Assembly (NCBI GenBank): GCA_007128045.1
Contig: SKYG01000025.1
Span: 1 to 10,460 of the forward strand
Direction of reading: 5' to 3'
Length of the DNA: 10,460 bases
From: Bacteroidales bacterium
Lineage (GTDB): Bacteria; Bacteroidota; Bacteroidia; Bacteroidales; UBA7960
Shown: piece by piece, positions 1 to 7,120 of the stretch
Position numbering within the stretch: position 1 is the first letter of the stretch
Layout: every line of letters begins with the position of its first letter
Position numbers and translations under genes: made by a program
The notes under the pieces: generated by a model
What the model was told of the DNA's origin: nothing
What the model saw: only the letters and a program-made list of their open reading frames with translations
Databases searched by the model: none

Positions 1-64
1 TAAATATTTATATTAATATGTGAAATGGAGTGTTAAATATACGAATAGTTTCATTAATAATTTT

Positions 65-72
65 CACCTTTG
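65..72 (+). promoter_or_regulatory. Possible Bacteroidetes -7 box for the T9SS cargo gene
   Basis: CACCTTTG lies about 50 bases upstream of the start codon at 121 and differs from the Bacteroidetes sigma-ABfr -7 consensus TAnnTTTG at one position. The upstream stretch is very AT-rich, but no clean TTTG -33 element stands at the expected distance; the nearest is TTTC around 49-52. This is a motif match only, so the call is weak. Confidence 0.3.
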
Positions 73-120
73 CATGTAATGATGGAGTTATTAACCAGCC
101 TGGATATAAAAGATAGTTGA

Positions 121-918
121 ATGATGAAAAGATTGGGTGTCATTTGTGTAGTTTACATGATGGTGTTTCTTGGTGCGGTCTCAGGTCAGATAAGCCCCGA
201 ACATTCCTATAATTATTCTGGTACATATACCAGGTTAAAAAATTCCGGAGATAAGTTTTATATCATGGATGTACCTGCCAGTCAATGCAGAATCTATAAT
301 GTGGATCATTCTCTATGGAAGGTTGTCAATCTCCATGTGCCAGCAAACAATTTTCTGTATGATATAAGGTTTGTTTCAGAGGGGTTATTTACCAGTGACG
401 ACAGGCTTGCTCTGGCTTATGTTTATTATAGTTACAATTCGACAACCCAGGTATATAGTTACAATGCTAAAGTAGCTACTGAATCGGGTGAGGAATTATT
501 ATCCATTCCGGGTGGTTTGTATCTCAGCCTTCATGATCTCGGAGCGCAGGGTGTCAAACTGGTGGCCTACAGCTATGATTTCAGTGTTTTTCCTGAGACA
601 GTAAAAACACATATTTACCGTTTGCCCGGGCAGGATGCGACGAAGGTGAATTCGCAGGATATGGCAGGTTACTCAGCAAACGCCTTCCCAAACCCAGCGC
701 ATGCTTACACCAGGATTCCCTACAAACTACCTGAGGGTGTGAACGAAGGAGAGATCATACTAATAGACATAAAGGGCAACCAGATACGATCATATCGCGT
801 TGATAAAAATTTTGATCATTTGCGTATTGATACAAGTGATATGCCGGCAGGGGTCTATGTATACTCTGTGAAGGCCGATCGGGGCATTGTCCAGACAGGG
901 AAGTTTGTGGTAAGGTAA
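121..918 (+). CDS. Secreted protein with C-terminal T9SS (Por) sorting domain, function unknown
   Basis: A 265-residue protein. Residues 1-23 form a signal peptide: a Lys/Arg n-region (MMKRL), a hydrophobic core, and a likely cleavage after AVSG-Q. Residues about 185-265 match a type IX secretion type A sorting domain. They begin with the typical AFPNPA motif (188-193), have a short beta strand ending in a G-N turn (IDIKGNQ), contain MPAGVYVYSV (241-250), and finish with GKFVVR. Such domains send proteins through the Por/T9SS outer-membrane channel for release or surface attachment. The middle part (about 25-180) is rich in Tyr, Ser and Asn and looks like beta structure. I recognise no catalytic domain or motif there. 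ATG codons at 121 and 124 are both usable. The gene is alone on its strand, with a REP-like repeat downstream. Confidence 0.85.
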   Translation: MMKRLGVICVVYMMVFLGAVSGQISPEHSYNYSGTYTRLKNSGDKFYIMDVPASQCRIYNVDHSLWKVVNLHVPANNFLYDIRFVSEGLFTSDDRLALAYVYYSYNSTTQVYSYNAKVATESGEELLSIPGGLYLSLHDLGAQGVKLVAYSYDFSVFPETVKTHIYRLPGQDATKVNSQDMAGYSANAFPNPAHAYTRIPYKLPEGVNEGEIILIDIKGNQIRSYRVDKNFDHLRIDTSDMPAGVYVYSVKADRGIVQTGKFVVR

Positions 919-1239
919 CGTGGATAAGTCACTATAATTAACGGTTGTCTGAGTCAGTTTAAGAAACACCTTGCTATCTCTCACTACGCTGGCGCTTCTG
1001 TTATGAGCGGGCGGAGTCCTGAAGATGTAGGGTATCTCTCACTACGCTGGCGCTTCGTTCGAGATGACAGGCGTGCCTTTCCCGGGGTACCTGTCATCTC
1101 GAACCCCACGCAACGAAGTGAAGTGGGGTGAGAGATACCGTGACTTTCAGGAAGTCGTTATACACACCCCAGACAAACAGTGTGAGATGAGCAATTTTCG
1201 GACAAGCATAACGCAGAAATCGGACATTAGAGACAGACA
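919..1239. other. Gene-free stretch between convergent genes, mainly repeat DNA
   Basis: These 321 bases separate two convergent genes, the T9SS cargo gene and the end of the minus-strand TPR gene. Most of positions 975-1139 is one composite repeat, listed separately. I see no convincing gene, RNA gene or classic hairpin-plus-T-run terminator. The open frame over 1064-1342 runs through the repeat and then antisense to the TPR gene, so I do not regard it as coding. Confidence 0.6.
975..1139. repeat. REP-like composite inverted repeat with a duplicated left arm
   Basis: A 24-base segment starting TATCTCTCACTACG occurs identically at 975-998 and 1033-1056. The second copy opens a nested palindrome. 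The outer stem pairs 1031-1042 (GGTATCTCTCAC) with 1128-1139. The inner stem pairs 1057-1071 (GTTCGAGATGACAGG) with 1090-1104, both perfectly. The right arm also contains a local CCCCAC/GTGGGG hairpin (1104-1109 with 1123-1128), so the single strand could fold into a multi-stem cruciform. The position between convergent genes fits a REP-like element; a role in mRNA 3'-end formation is possible. No transposase is nearby. The arms are read directly; the class name is my inference. Confidence 0.8.
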
Positions 1240-1857
1240 CTACTTGATCAGGCTGAGGCCTTCTATTGCGGAAGGGTCGTTTGGCGTATGCATCAGTACT
1301 TTGTTGAAGAGTACTCTTGCTTCTCGGGATTTCCCCAGTTGAAGCTTTATCCAGGCAAACAACAGCAGGGAGTCATAATCAAATGGATAGAGGTTTACAA
1401 CTTTTTCGAGGAAAGGTTCAGCGCGTTCATACTGAACCCGGTTGTAATATATCAAACCCAACCGGTAGTTGGCAATGGAATTTTGTGGATCCACTTCCAG
1501 TATTCTGTTGTATTGAGTCACCACATCATCCCATCTGCCTTGTGCAGCATATGGCATTACGATACCAAGCCTGGCTTCTATACCATAAGGTTTCAAGGTG
1601 ATGGCCCGGTTATAATAAGTGATGGATTCATTCATGTTGCCTGCCTGATAAACAAGCCAGCCAAGGCGTAGGTTGATTTCGTAAGAGTCAGCAAGATAGA
1701 CTCTCCTGAGACTTTCTGCTGCCCGTGAATAATTGCCGTTTGACTCCAGGGAGTAGCTTTCCTGAAAAGCATTGATGATGGGGTCCTGAGGTTGGGATAA
1801 TATGGTGGCTGGTATCAGCGTAAAGACGATTATACAAACTAATCGTTTGATATACAT
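1240..1857 (-). CDS. Exported tetratricopeptide-repeat (TPR) protein
   Basis: A 205-residue protein from the ATG at 1857. The frame has another ATG four codons earlier, at 1869. I prefer 1857 because it gives a clean signal peptide (MYIKRL, then a hydrophobic stretch ending ATILSQ, cleaved near residue 21) and because the ATG shares its A with the TAA stop of the upstream gene (TAATG). The mature part is almost entirely TPR helices, with about four to five repeats from residue 30 to 195. Typical spacing shows in LGWLVYQAGNMNESITYYNRAI, ALKP-like turns (LKPYG, VDPQN, YPFDY, TPNDP), and AEPFLEKVV. TPRs bind peptides or proteins. With a signal peptide and no anchor visible, the protein is probably periplasmic and may partner the TPR/barrel protein encoded just upstream. 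No enzymatic motif is seen. It is the last gene of the minus-strand cluster. Confidence 0.8.
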   Translation of the reverse strand: MYIKRLVCIIVFTLIPATILSQPQDPIINAFQESYSLESNGNYSRAAESLRRVYLADSYEINLRLGWLVYQAGNMNESITYYNRAITLKPYGIEARLGIVMPYAAQGRWDDVVTQYNRILEVDPQNSIANYRLGLIYYNRVQYERAEPFLEKVVNLYPFDYDSLLLFAWIKLQLGKSREARVLFNKVLMHTPNDPSAIEGLSLIK

Positions 1858-3197
1858 TAAAAAATCCATGCAAGACCTCCTGTGAATGAGTGACTATTAT
1901 AATTGATTATATTCAGAGCTGTGTCGGATGGCAAATATGTATTGAAAACGCTTTCATTTTGCGAAAAAGTATACCGGAGGTTGGCAATTACATGTTTCGA
2001 TAAGCTGATTGTTAAGCTGGCACCAGCTTGTTGCCGTACCATGTCCATGGCATTGTAAACGACCACAGCATCGCTACGAAGAAAGTTTTTCATACCGCCA
2101 ATGCTGCCAAACAGTTCCAACCATATGACGTTGGATATTTTTCCGCCCACTTGCTGGTAGAATACCTGCCGGTGGGTTTGGGATGCCCCCTGCTTGCTCT
2201 CAGATTGAAAAGACAAGGTAGAAACTGTATAAAGGTTCAGATTGCCTGTTGGGTACCATGCAAGTATGGCATCAGTTTGTAGCTGTGTTTCCTGGTTAAG
2301 TCCTGCATAATAGACGGAACCTCCGAGCGTGAACCCGGGCAGGTGCTTGTACATGGAAACAAATCCTATGTAATTATTTAAAGAAACTGTTTCTGTGCCG
2401 ATAAAGGTGTTGACACCCCTTGTGATCAATACTTCCATGGGATACCTGATATTTATATAGTGGGCACCTGCAGTCAGATTCAGGTTTCTTGCTATGCGCA
2501 TAATACCTGATACATAATACTGATGCAGGTTTGAGGTTCCCGAAGGATCTGAGTAGATGCTGCCATCCGACTGGGAGTAATAGAAGTGCTCTTTCCTGGT
2601 ATGCGCGTATCCATGATAAAGAGAGAACCCGGAGCTTACCGGGTGCGACAAGTATACGCCAAGGAAACTATGGTTTCGGGAGATAAACTGTTCTCCGTTC
2701 AGAGCGGGGTCAAGTTCAAACATGGTACCATCTGTGTGTTCAGAACTATCTCCTTCGCCTCGGTTATAGGTTATTCCAATTGATTCTATCCATAAATCAG
2801 ACTCAATGCCCAGGCTATTTCTTTGTGTGGGTGTCATTGACCCGGCTATTAATCTGGCTTCATGTTTTCGATTAATGAATAGATTGGCAAAATACAGGTA
2901 CTCTTTAAGGGTTGGGTCGTGCGGATTGGCATCAAAGGCTTTGTTGAGATGTGTTAAAGCCTTATGAAAATTTGATGTTTCGAAATAGGCCATTCCCAAC
3001 CTGTAACGCAGGTAGTAAAAATCGATTCCTTGCGACAAAGCCTGCTTTCCTAGAGTGATTACATCATCCCATTTTTGTTCCATCAGAAGCGTATATGTCT
3101 GCTGGTCAACATATTGGGTGTTTAAGGATTGCTGAGAGAATGACCTGCTGGTCATCATCAGCATGAAACATATTATGATGGCCGTTTTTCGTTGCAT
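1857..3197 (-). CDS. TPR plus outer-membrane beta-barrel protein (YaiO-like layout)
   Basis: A 446-residue protein. Residues 1-22 are a signal peptide (MQRKTAIIICFMLMM, cleavage near SFSQ-Q). Residues about 32-115 hold two to three TPR-like helix pairs, including YRLGMAYFETSNFHKALTHL and AFDANPHDPTLKEYLYFANL. From about residue 130 to the end the sequence alternates polar and aromatic or hydrophobic residues, with many Tyr, Gly and Ser, as in transmembrane beta strands. It finishes FTGGLAWIF, a C-terminal Phe typical of barrels inserted by BamA. This TPR-then-barrel order resembles the YaiO outer-membrane family; the family name is inferred from layout, not from a search. The start overlaps the last 25 bases of the transporter/peptidase gene and the stop overlaps the next start (TAATG), so it is very likely co-translated with both. 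It may form the outer-membrane part of the system. Confidence 0.78.
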   Translation of the reverse strand: MQRKTAIIICFMLMMTSRSFSQQSLNTQYVDQQTYTLLMEQKWDDVITLGKQALSQGIDFYYLRYRLGMAYFETSNFHKALTHLNKAFDANPHDPTLKEYLYFANLFINRKHEARLIAGSMTPTQRNSLGIESDLWIESIGITYNRGEGDSSEHTDGTMFELDPALNGEQFISRNHSFLGVYLSHPVSSGFSLYHGYAHTRKEHFYYSQSDGSIYSDPSGTSNLHQYYVSGIMRIARNLNLTAGAHYINIRYPMEVLITRGVNTFIGTETVSLNNYIGFVSMYKHLPGFTLGGSVYYAGLNQETQLQTDAILAWYPTGNLNLYTVSTLSFQSESKQGASQTHRQVFYQQVGGKISNVIWLELFGSIGGMKNFLRSDAVVVYNAMDMVRQQAGASLTISLSKHVIANLRYTFSQNESVFNTYLPSDTALNIINYNSHSFTGGLAWIF

Positions 3198-5479
3198 GTG
3201 GCTTCAATAAGCTGATTGTTAATATGTACGCTGAAAGAGTTTAAGCCCTTATTATCTGCATAGAAGTTGATGGTTGCAAGTGTGCTTTTCTTGTTGAATA
3301 CGTGACGGTTAACCTTGGCTTTGAGCAGTAATTTGGTGTCCGACATAGACTCTTTTAAGGTGTTGTATTGCACATTGTAACTACCTTTTTTATACATGTA
3401 GAAAGGTGCGAAAAAGTCATGAATCAGCAGTCTATACTTCGAAAATACCATGTTTGTCGGGAAGGTGTCGTTAAGTTTAATATTTTTATAGTGGCCCAGG
3501 CATATCTTGTATGCGCCGAGGTAGAAATAATACAGCATGGTATTTCTTTTTCCCTCAAAATGGGTAAAGTATAGCATGAAACCATCTGACTTAAACCAGG
3601 CACGGCAGGCTGACCTTTCGCATTCAATATATGTGTTCAGGTACAGGTCTCTTTTTATCACCCAGACTGTCTCTGTGACATTCTTCTCCGTTTTCGATTC
3701 TCCGGCATTGATTATTGTTGATTTTGAGGATGGCTTATGGGTATAAATTGTTTCAGAATCGGATTTTTCATGGTTGCCGATCTCAGAGTGAGTGGTTTTT
3801 ATGGTTAATCTTATCTGCTCGCCCGGAATAAAATGGAAGGCTTTTTTCAGCACGGGATGGGCTTGTATATTGGATATGGTTTGTCCCTTTTCCGGTATGT
3901 CGACCGTTCTTAATTCCATCTGCCCTTCTTCTCTGTGCAGTATATAATTGTTGATCGGATAATCAATGGTTTTAGAGCCCACATAAGGGGTTGCCTGCAC
4001 CTGGAAGTGCAGGTGGGGGTAGGGTGAGAGTCCTGAGTTACCGCATCGTGCCAAAGGATCACCACGTTTCACCCTGTCGCCTTCTTTCACCTCAAATGAT
4101 CCTTTTTTCAGGTGACTTAGCTTGGTATAGAGCCGTTCGCTGTGTTTTATAATGATGGTATTGCCCCAGTTATGTTCCATATCCTTTTGCCCGATAACAT
4201 TGTCATCAAAATCATCAATAATGCTTTCTACCTGTCCATCGGCAGGTGCCACCACGATCTTATTATAACAGTAATAATCTTCAGGGAAATCGCCTGAGTC
4301 TTTATATGTCTTTTTCTCTTCATCAATAATTTCAAAGTCCAGGGCATGTTTCCAGTCGGACTTGTGTGTATATTCACCATTATGGCCCTGGGTTACATTC
4401 CATTCGCCGAAAAATGGCAAATGAATTGGGATGGAACTACTTCTTCCGAAGCGTTCCATAAAGTTTGTAAACGCATACAGGTTTTTTTCCGGTGCATTTT
4501 GCTGCACGAAGAGGGTGTTTAGTTGTATCCGGTTGTGAATTCTGAACTTCAGCACATACAAAAAGAGCAAGGCTATTATATTAAAAGGCAGCGAATATAC
4601 AGGGAGTTGATATATAAACAGGATGCTGCTCAGGCTGATAGTAAGTATGGCCACCAGGGGAATAAGCAGGATGACCCATAGGTATGAACTTCTGTTGGGG
4701 ATAATAAAGTATCCTCCTATGGCAATTGCGGAAAGTATGTAGTTAAAACCGATGTAGCTATAGCCAGTTTCAGATAAGGTAGCTCCGATCAGCATGTAGA
4801 ACAGAAATGCTGTGTAGAATCCTAGTAAAGAAAGTGTGAAAGCAATACGTGAGTATACCAGCAATCCGATGGCAACAAGCACGCCTGTAAACACATTAAA
4901 CTGAAAGAAAATCGCCCCGAGTGAGAGGAAATATGATCTGACAGATGACGGAAACGGAATGTTACCCCACCACTCATAGAGTTTTACCAGGTTATGGCCG
5001 CCGAGAAGGTATAATTCGTTAAGGGTGTATATTCCCCGTTCGTTGAGTCCTAACGCCTGGAATTCACGTGATGCAAGCATGACAGCCCAGAGTGCAAACA
5101 CGAATGGAAGGCTTAGGTAGGGCAATGCATATTTGCCAATAATCCCTTCAAAGGCCACCGATATGAACAGTGTTAATACAGCGGCCAGAATAATGATCAG
5201 AACTAAAAGCCATCCAGGCTGGAAGAAGATGCCAATGCCCAGGCCAGTCAGTAGTGAGTTGAAGCCATAATACCCCTGTTTGATCTTGAATTTGTCAAAT
5301 CCCATCCAGTGGGCCATCCCGGTAGTGATGAGAACGGCCATTAACCCGAAGAGTCCTGTATAGAAATCAACAAAGGTAATTAGCATCAAAATACCTGCAA
5401 ATACCTTGTTGTCAGAGAAAAACACCTGGGCATAACTGTTCAGGGTGCTTTGTAAATACCAATTTATGGCAGATCTCAT
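3173..5479 (-). CDS. Urea-transporter-like membrane domain fused to an M23/LytM peptidase domain
   Basis: A 768-residue fusion. Residues about 1-315 contain roughly ten membrane segments with the internal duplication of the urea transporter family (PF03253). The GYYGFNSLLTGLGIG stretch (69-83) is echoed by YIGFNYILSAIAIGG (242-256), and the LPF segment at 124-126 is echoed by the one at 297-299. Residues about 350-515 are an M23 (LytM) zinc peptidase-like domain: HALDF (378-382), APADGQVESI (411-420), GNTIIIKH (439-446), LSHLKKG (454-460), GDPLARCGNSG (473-483) and the HLH motif (489-491). The first metal-ligand motif is HxxD here rather than the usual HxxxD, so activity is uncertain. Residues about 520-768 are a further, probably beta-rich domain that I do not recognise. 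UT proteins are channels for urea or small amides; M23 enzymes cut peptidoglycan peptides. The peptidase probably faces the periplasm, but orientation was not tested. The 3' end overlaps the barrel gene by 25 bases. Confidence 0.88.
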   Translation of the reverse strand: MRSAINWYLQSTLNSYAQVFFSDNKVFAGILMLITFVDFYTGLFGLMAVLITTGMAHWMGFDKFKIKQGYYGFNSLLTGLGIGIFFQPGWLLVLIIILAAVLTLFISVAFEGIIGKYALPYLSLPFVFALWAVMLASREFQALGLNERGIYTLNELYLLGGHNLVKLYEWWGNIPFPSSVRSYFLSLGAIFFQFNVFTGVLVAIGLLVYSRIAFTLSLLGFYTAFLFYMLIGATLSETGYSYIGFNYILSAIAIGGYFIIPNRSSYLWVILLIPLVAILTISLSSILFIYQLPVYSLPFNIIALLFLYVLKFRIHNRIQLNTLFVQQNAPEKNLYAFTNFMERFGRSSSIPIHLPFFGEWNVTQGHNGEYTHKSDWKHALDFEIIDEEKKTYKDSGDFPEDYYCYNKIVVAPADGQVESIIDDFDDNVIGQKDMEHNWGNTIIIKHSERLYTKLSHLKKGSFEVKEGDRVKRGDPLARCGNSGLSPYPHLHFQVQATPYVGSKTIDYPINNYILHREEGQMELRTVDIPEKGQTISNIQAHPVLKKAFHFIPGEQIRLTIKTTHSEIGNHEKSDSETIYTHKPSSKSTIINAGESKTEKNVTETVWVIKRDLYLNTYIECERSACRAWFKSDGFMLYFTHFEGKRNTMLYYFYLGAYKICLGHYKNIKLNDTFPTNMVFSKYRLLIHDFFAPFYMYKKGSYNVQYNTLKESMSDTKLLLKAKVNRHVFNKKSTLATINFYADNKGLNSFSVHINNQLIEATCNEKRPS

Positions 5480-5490
5480 ATTATTAAAAA

Positions 5491-5538
5491 ATGTCTAAAT
5501 GTCTAAAAGTCGAAAAGTCAAAATGTCGAAAAGCTGAG
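5491..5538. repeat. Degenerate octamer tandem repeat, ATGTCTAA/AAGTCGAA type
   Basis: Consecutive 8-base units read ATGTCTAA, ATGTCTAA, AAGTCGAA, AAGTCAAA, ATGTCGAA and AAGCTGAG. The period is exactly 8, with the GTC core kept in five of six units. The tract begins 11 bases upstream of the transporter/peptidase start codon, so it would lie in the leader of that mRNA. Confidence 0.75.
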
Positions 5539-5550
5539 CGAGGCGAAGTT

Positions 5551-5566
5551 CCGAACGCATGTTCGG
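5551..5566. repeat. Short palindrome, CCGAAC-4-GTTCGG
   Basis: Six-base arms CCGAAC (5551-5556) and GTTCGG (5561-5566) flank GCAT. The surrounding GC-rich segment (about 5535-5600) differs in composition from the AT-rich octamer tracts on both sides and looks like a remnant of another interspersed repeat. There is no T-run after the hairpin on either strand, so I do not call a terminator. Confidence 0.5.
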
Positions 5567-5630
5567 GATCGCATCTAGTGCCCATAATAATGCCCGAGTG
5601 TGTCAAAACGATTGTCATGAGCGTTTCAGT

Positions 5631-5670
5631 TCAACAAATCAACAAATTAACAAATCAACAAATCAACAAC
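5631..5670. repeat. Octamer tandem repeat, TCAACAAA type
   Basis: Five 8-base units: TCAACAAA, TCAACAAA, TTAACAAA, TCAACAAA and TCAACAAC. On the minus strand they read TTTGTTGA. The tract ends six bases from the decarboxylase stop codon, so it lies in the 3' flank of that gene. Confidence 0.8.
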
Positions 5671-5676
5671 ATTGAT

Positions 5677-7035
5677 TTATACATTAAACTGTCCTAAATG
5701 CCCAGGTGTCAGTTCATGTTGATTTAAACTATCCAGGGTTTCGGCTTTTCTTATAATATGTGGTGTGCCGGTGGTGTCGATCATTACCACATTAGGTCTG
5801 AGGGTAATGAACTGCAGCCATTGTGTATTGTTGTAGGCTCCAATGCGTTTAATCACATAATGGTCTCCTTTCTTAAGTAATGGGAATAACACGTTGCCAC
5901 GGATCACGTCTATATTCATACACAGTGGGCCATAGATGGTTGAGTCTTCAGTTTGGTCGGATACGGCTTTTGCCGGTCTGATATCGTGTTCATACCAGAA
6001 AGCGGTGAACAAAAGATTCACGCCTGCATCGATGATGGTAGACCGGCGACCATCGGCGAGTCTTTTATTGGCTATCACTGTTCCGAGCAGATAGCCTGCA
6101 TCATCGATCAGTGCGCGTCCGGTTTCCAGGATCAGAAGTGGCAGGTCGTCGGGCTTAAGTTCTGACTTCATGAAGGCAGAGGTGATGGCTTCAGCGAAAT
6201 CATCGAATGATGGCGTTGTGTCACTTCCAGGGTAATAGGCGCCTTTCAGTGTGTTCCTGGATGCAAAGCCTCCGCCCATGTCAATGTAGCTTATAGCATG
6301 CTTATGCTTGCGCATCAAACCCTGAGCCAGGTCAACCAGTTTCGTTGCAGCGATACGGTATGCATCTGTGCTCATCATATAGGTTCCGATATGTGTGTGC
6401 AATCCAACCAGATCCATGTTTCCGTTAACCATGATCCGGTTCAGTGCATCCCAGGCTTCTCCATTTTCATAGTTGAATCCAAACCGGTCCCATTGTGGAT
6501 ATATGCCTGTATCCATATTAACCCGTATAGCTACTTGTGGTCTTTCTTCTAATCTGTCTGCAAGGTCGATGATGTCATACAGTTCATCAAAGTGATCGAT
6601 ATGTATCAGAGAGCCTTGTGAGATGGCCTTTGTGAGGTCTTCAATGGTTTTGTCGGGGCCGTTGAAAATAATATGCCCTGGTTCTACCCCAATAGCAATC
6701 GCCTTATCGTATTCAAATCCCGACACCACTTCTGCCCATGATCCTTCCTGGTGAAACACACTACATACAGCGTTTAGGTAATTGGTTTTATAGGACCATG
6801 CAAACTGTACTTTCGGATAGCGGGAGGCAAAAGCCCTGTAAGCTTCTTTATAGGTTTTTCGGATGGTGTTCTCTGAGATGACAAAAACCGGTGATCCAAA
6901 TTCTTCAATTAATGAATTAACGGGGATGCCATCAATATGAGTGATGGGTTCAAGCTTTCCCTGGATACCAAATTTGCTGGGAAGCCCGGCGCTTATTTTT
7001 TGAACTAGCGGACGTTCGAATGGGAGTTTTTGCAT
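5677..7035 (-). CDS. Fold-type III PLP-dependent decarboxylase (Orn/DAP/Arg decarboxylase family)
   Basis: A 452-residue protein from the ATG at 7035. The frame is open to another ATG at 7113, but those 26 extra residues are translated from a tandem repeat tract and match nothing in the family. Family landmarks fall in order: WSYKTN with the PLP lysine K83 (YAvKAN in relatives), HTHIG (213-217), the phosphate-binding GGG (254-256), ETGR (304-307, EPGR in typical LysA), GPLCMNID with C372 and D376 (the CxxxD active site from the partner subunit), and GAY (399-401). This gives the alanine-racemase-like barrel (PF02784) followed by the beta domain (PF00278), at normal length. The enzyme should decarboxylate a basic amino acid or an amino-acid-like intermediate. 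The changes EPGR to ETGR and CESGD to CMNID suggest a substrate other than meso-diaminopimelate. The ATP-grasp gene lies 85 bases upstream. Confidence 0.88.
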   Translation of the reverse strand: MQKLPFERPLVQKISAGLPSKFGIQGKLEPITHIDGIPVNSLIEEFGSPVFVISENTIRKTYKEAYRAFASRYPKVQFAWSYKTNYLNAVCSVFHQEGSWAEVVSGFEYDKAIAIGVEPGHIIFNGPDKTIEDLTKAISQGSLIHIDHFDELYDIIDLADRLEERPQVAIRVNMDTGIYPQWDRFGFNYENGEAWDALNRIMVNGNMDLVGLHTHIGTYMMSTDAYRIAATKLVDLAQGLMRKHKHAISYIDMGGGFASRNTLKGAYYPGSDTTPSFDDFAEAITSAFMKSELKPDDLPLLILETGRALIDDAGYLLGTVIANKRLADGRRSTIIDAGVNLLFTAFWYEHDIRPAKAVSDQTEDSTIYGPLCMNIDVIRGNVLFPLLKKGDHYVIKRIGAYNNTQWLQFITLRPNVVMIDTTGTPHIIRKAETLDSLNQHELTPGHLGQFNV

Positions 7036-7048
7036 AATCGAAAAATAT

Positions 7049-7107
7049 GTTGAATTGTTGAGTTGTTGAGTTGATAAATGGTCGAAGGTCAAAGGTCGAA
7101 AGTCGAA
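7049..7107. repeat. Two adjoining tandem repeats: octamer GTTGAGTT and heptamer GGTCGAA
   Basis: Positions 7049-7072 hold three 8-base units: GTTGAATT, GTTGAGTT, GTTGAGTT. Positions 7080-7107 hold four 7-base units: GGTCGAA, GGTCAAA, GGTCGAA, AGTCGAA. Together they fill most of the 85-base gap between the ATP-grasp stop and the decarboxylase start. They also explain the spurious N-terminal extension of the decarboxylase frame. Confidence 0.8.
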
Positions 7108-7120
7108 AGACACGGCGCTA

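Larger units (their letters stand above)
5480..5676. other. Intergenic gap with two octamer repeat tracts and a hairpin
   Basis: This 197-base gap lies between the decarboxylase stop and the transporter/peptidase start. It holds two octamer tandem tracts (5491-5538 and 5631-5670) around a short palindromic segment (5551-5566), each listed separately. I find no supported gene in it, and no clear CAAAnnTA (minus-strand -7) motif. Whether transcription continues across it cannot be told from the sequence. Confidence 0.55.

Noticed and set aside
1064..1342. Plus-strand open frame of 92 codons
   Set aside because: It runs through the inverted repeat and then antisense to the TPR gene, and its product resembles no protein family.
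1288..1671. Plus-strand open frame of 127 codons
   Set aside because: It is antisense to the well-supported TPR gene and has no recognisable motif or signal peptide.
5491..5697. Plus-strand open frame of 68 codons in the decarboxylase/transporter gap
   Set aside because: It consists largely of translated tandem repeats and ends antisense inside the decarboxylase gene; it is not a credible precursor peptide.
7036..7113. 26-residue N-terminal extension of the decarboxylase frame
   Set aside because: It is translated from the tandem repeats at 7049-7107 and lacks family similarity; the ATG at 7035 gives a normal-length enzyme.
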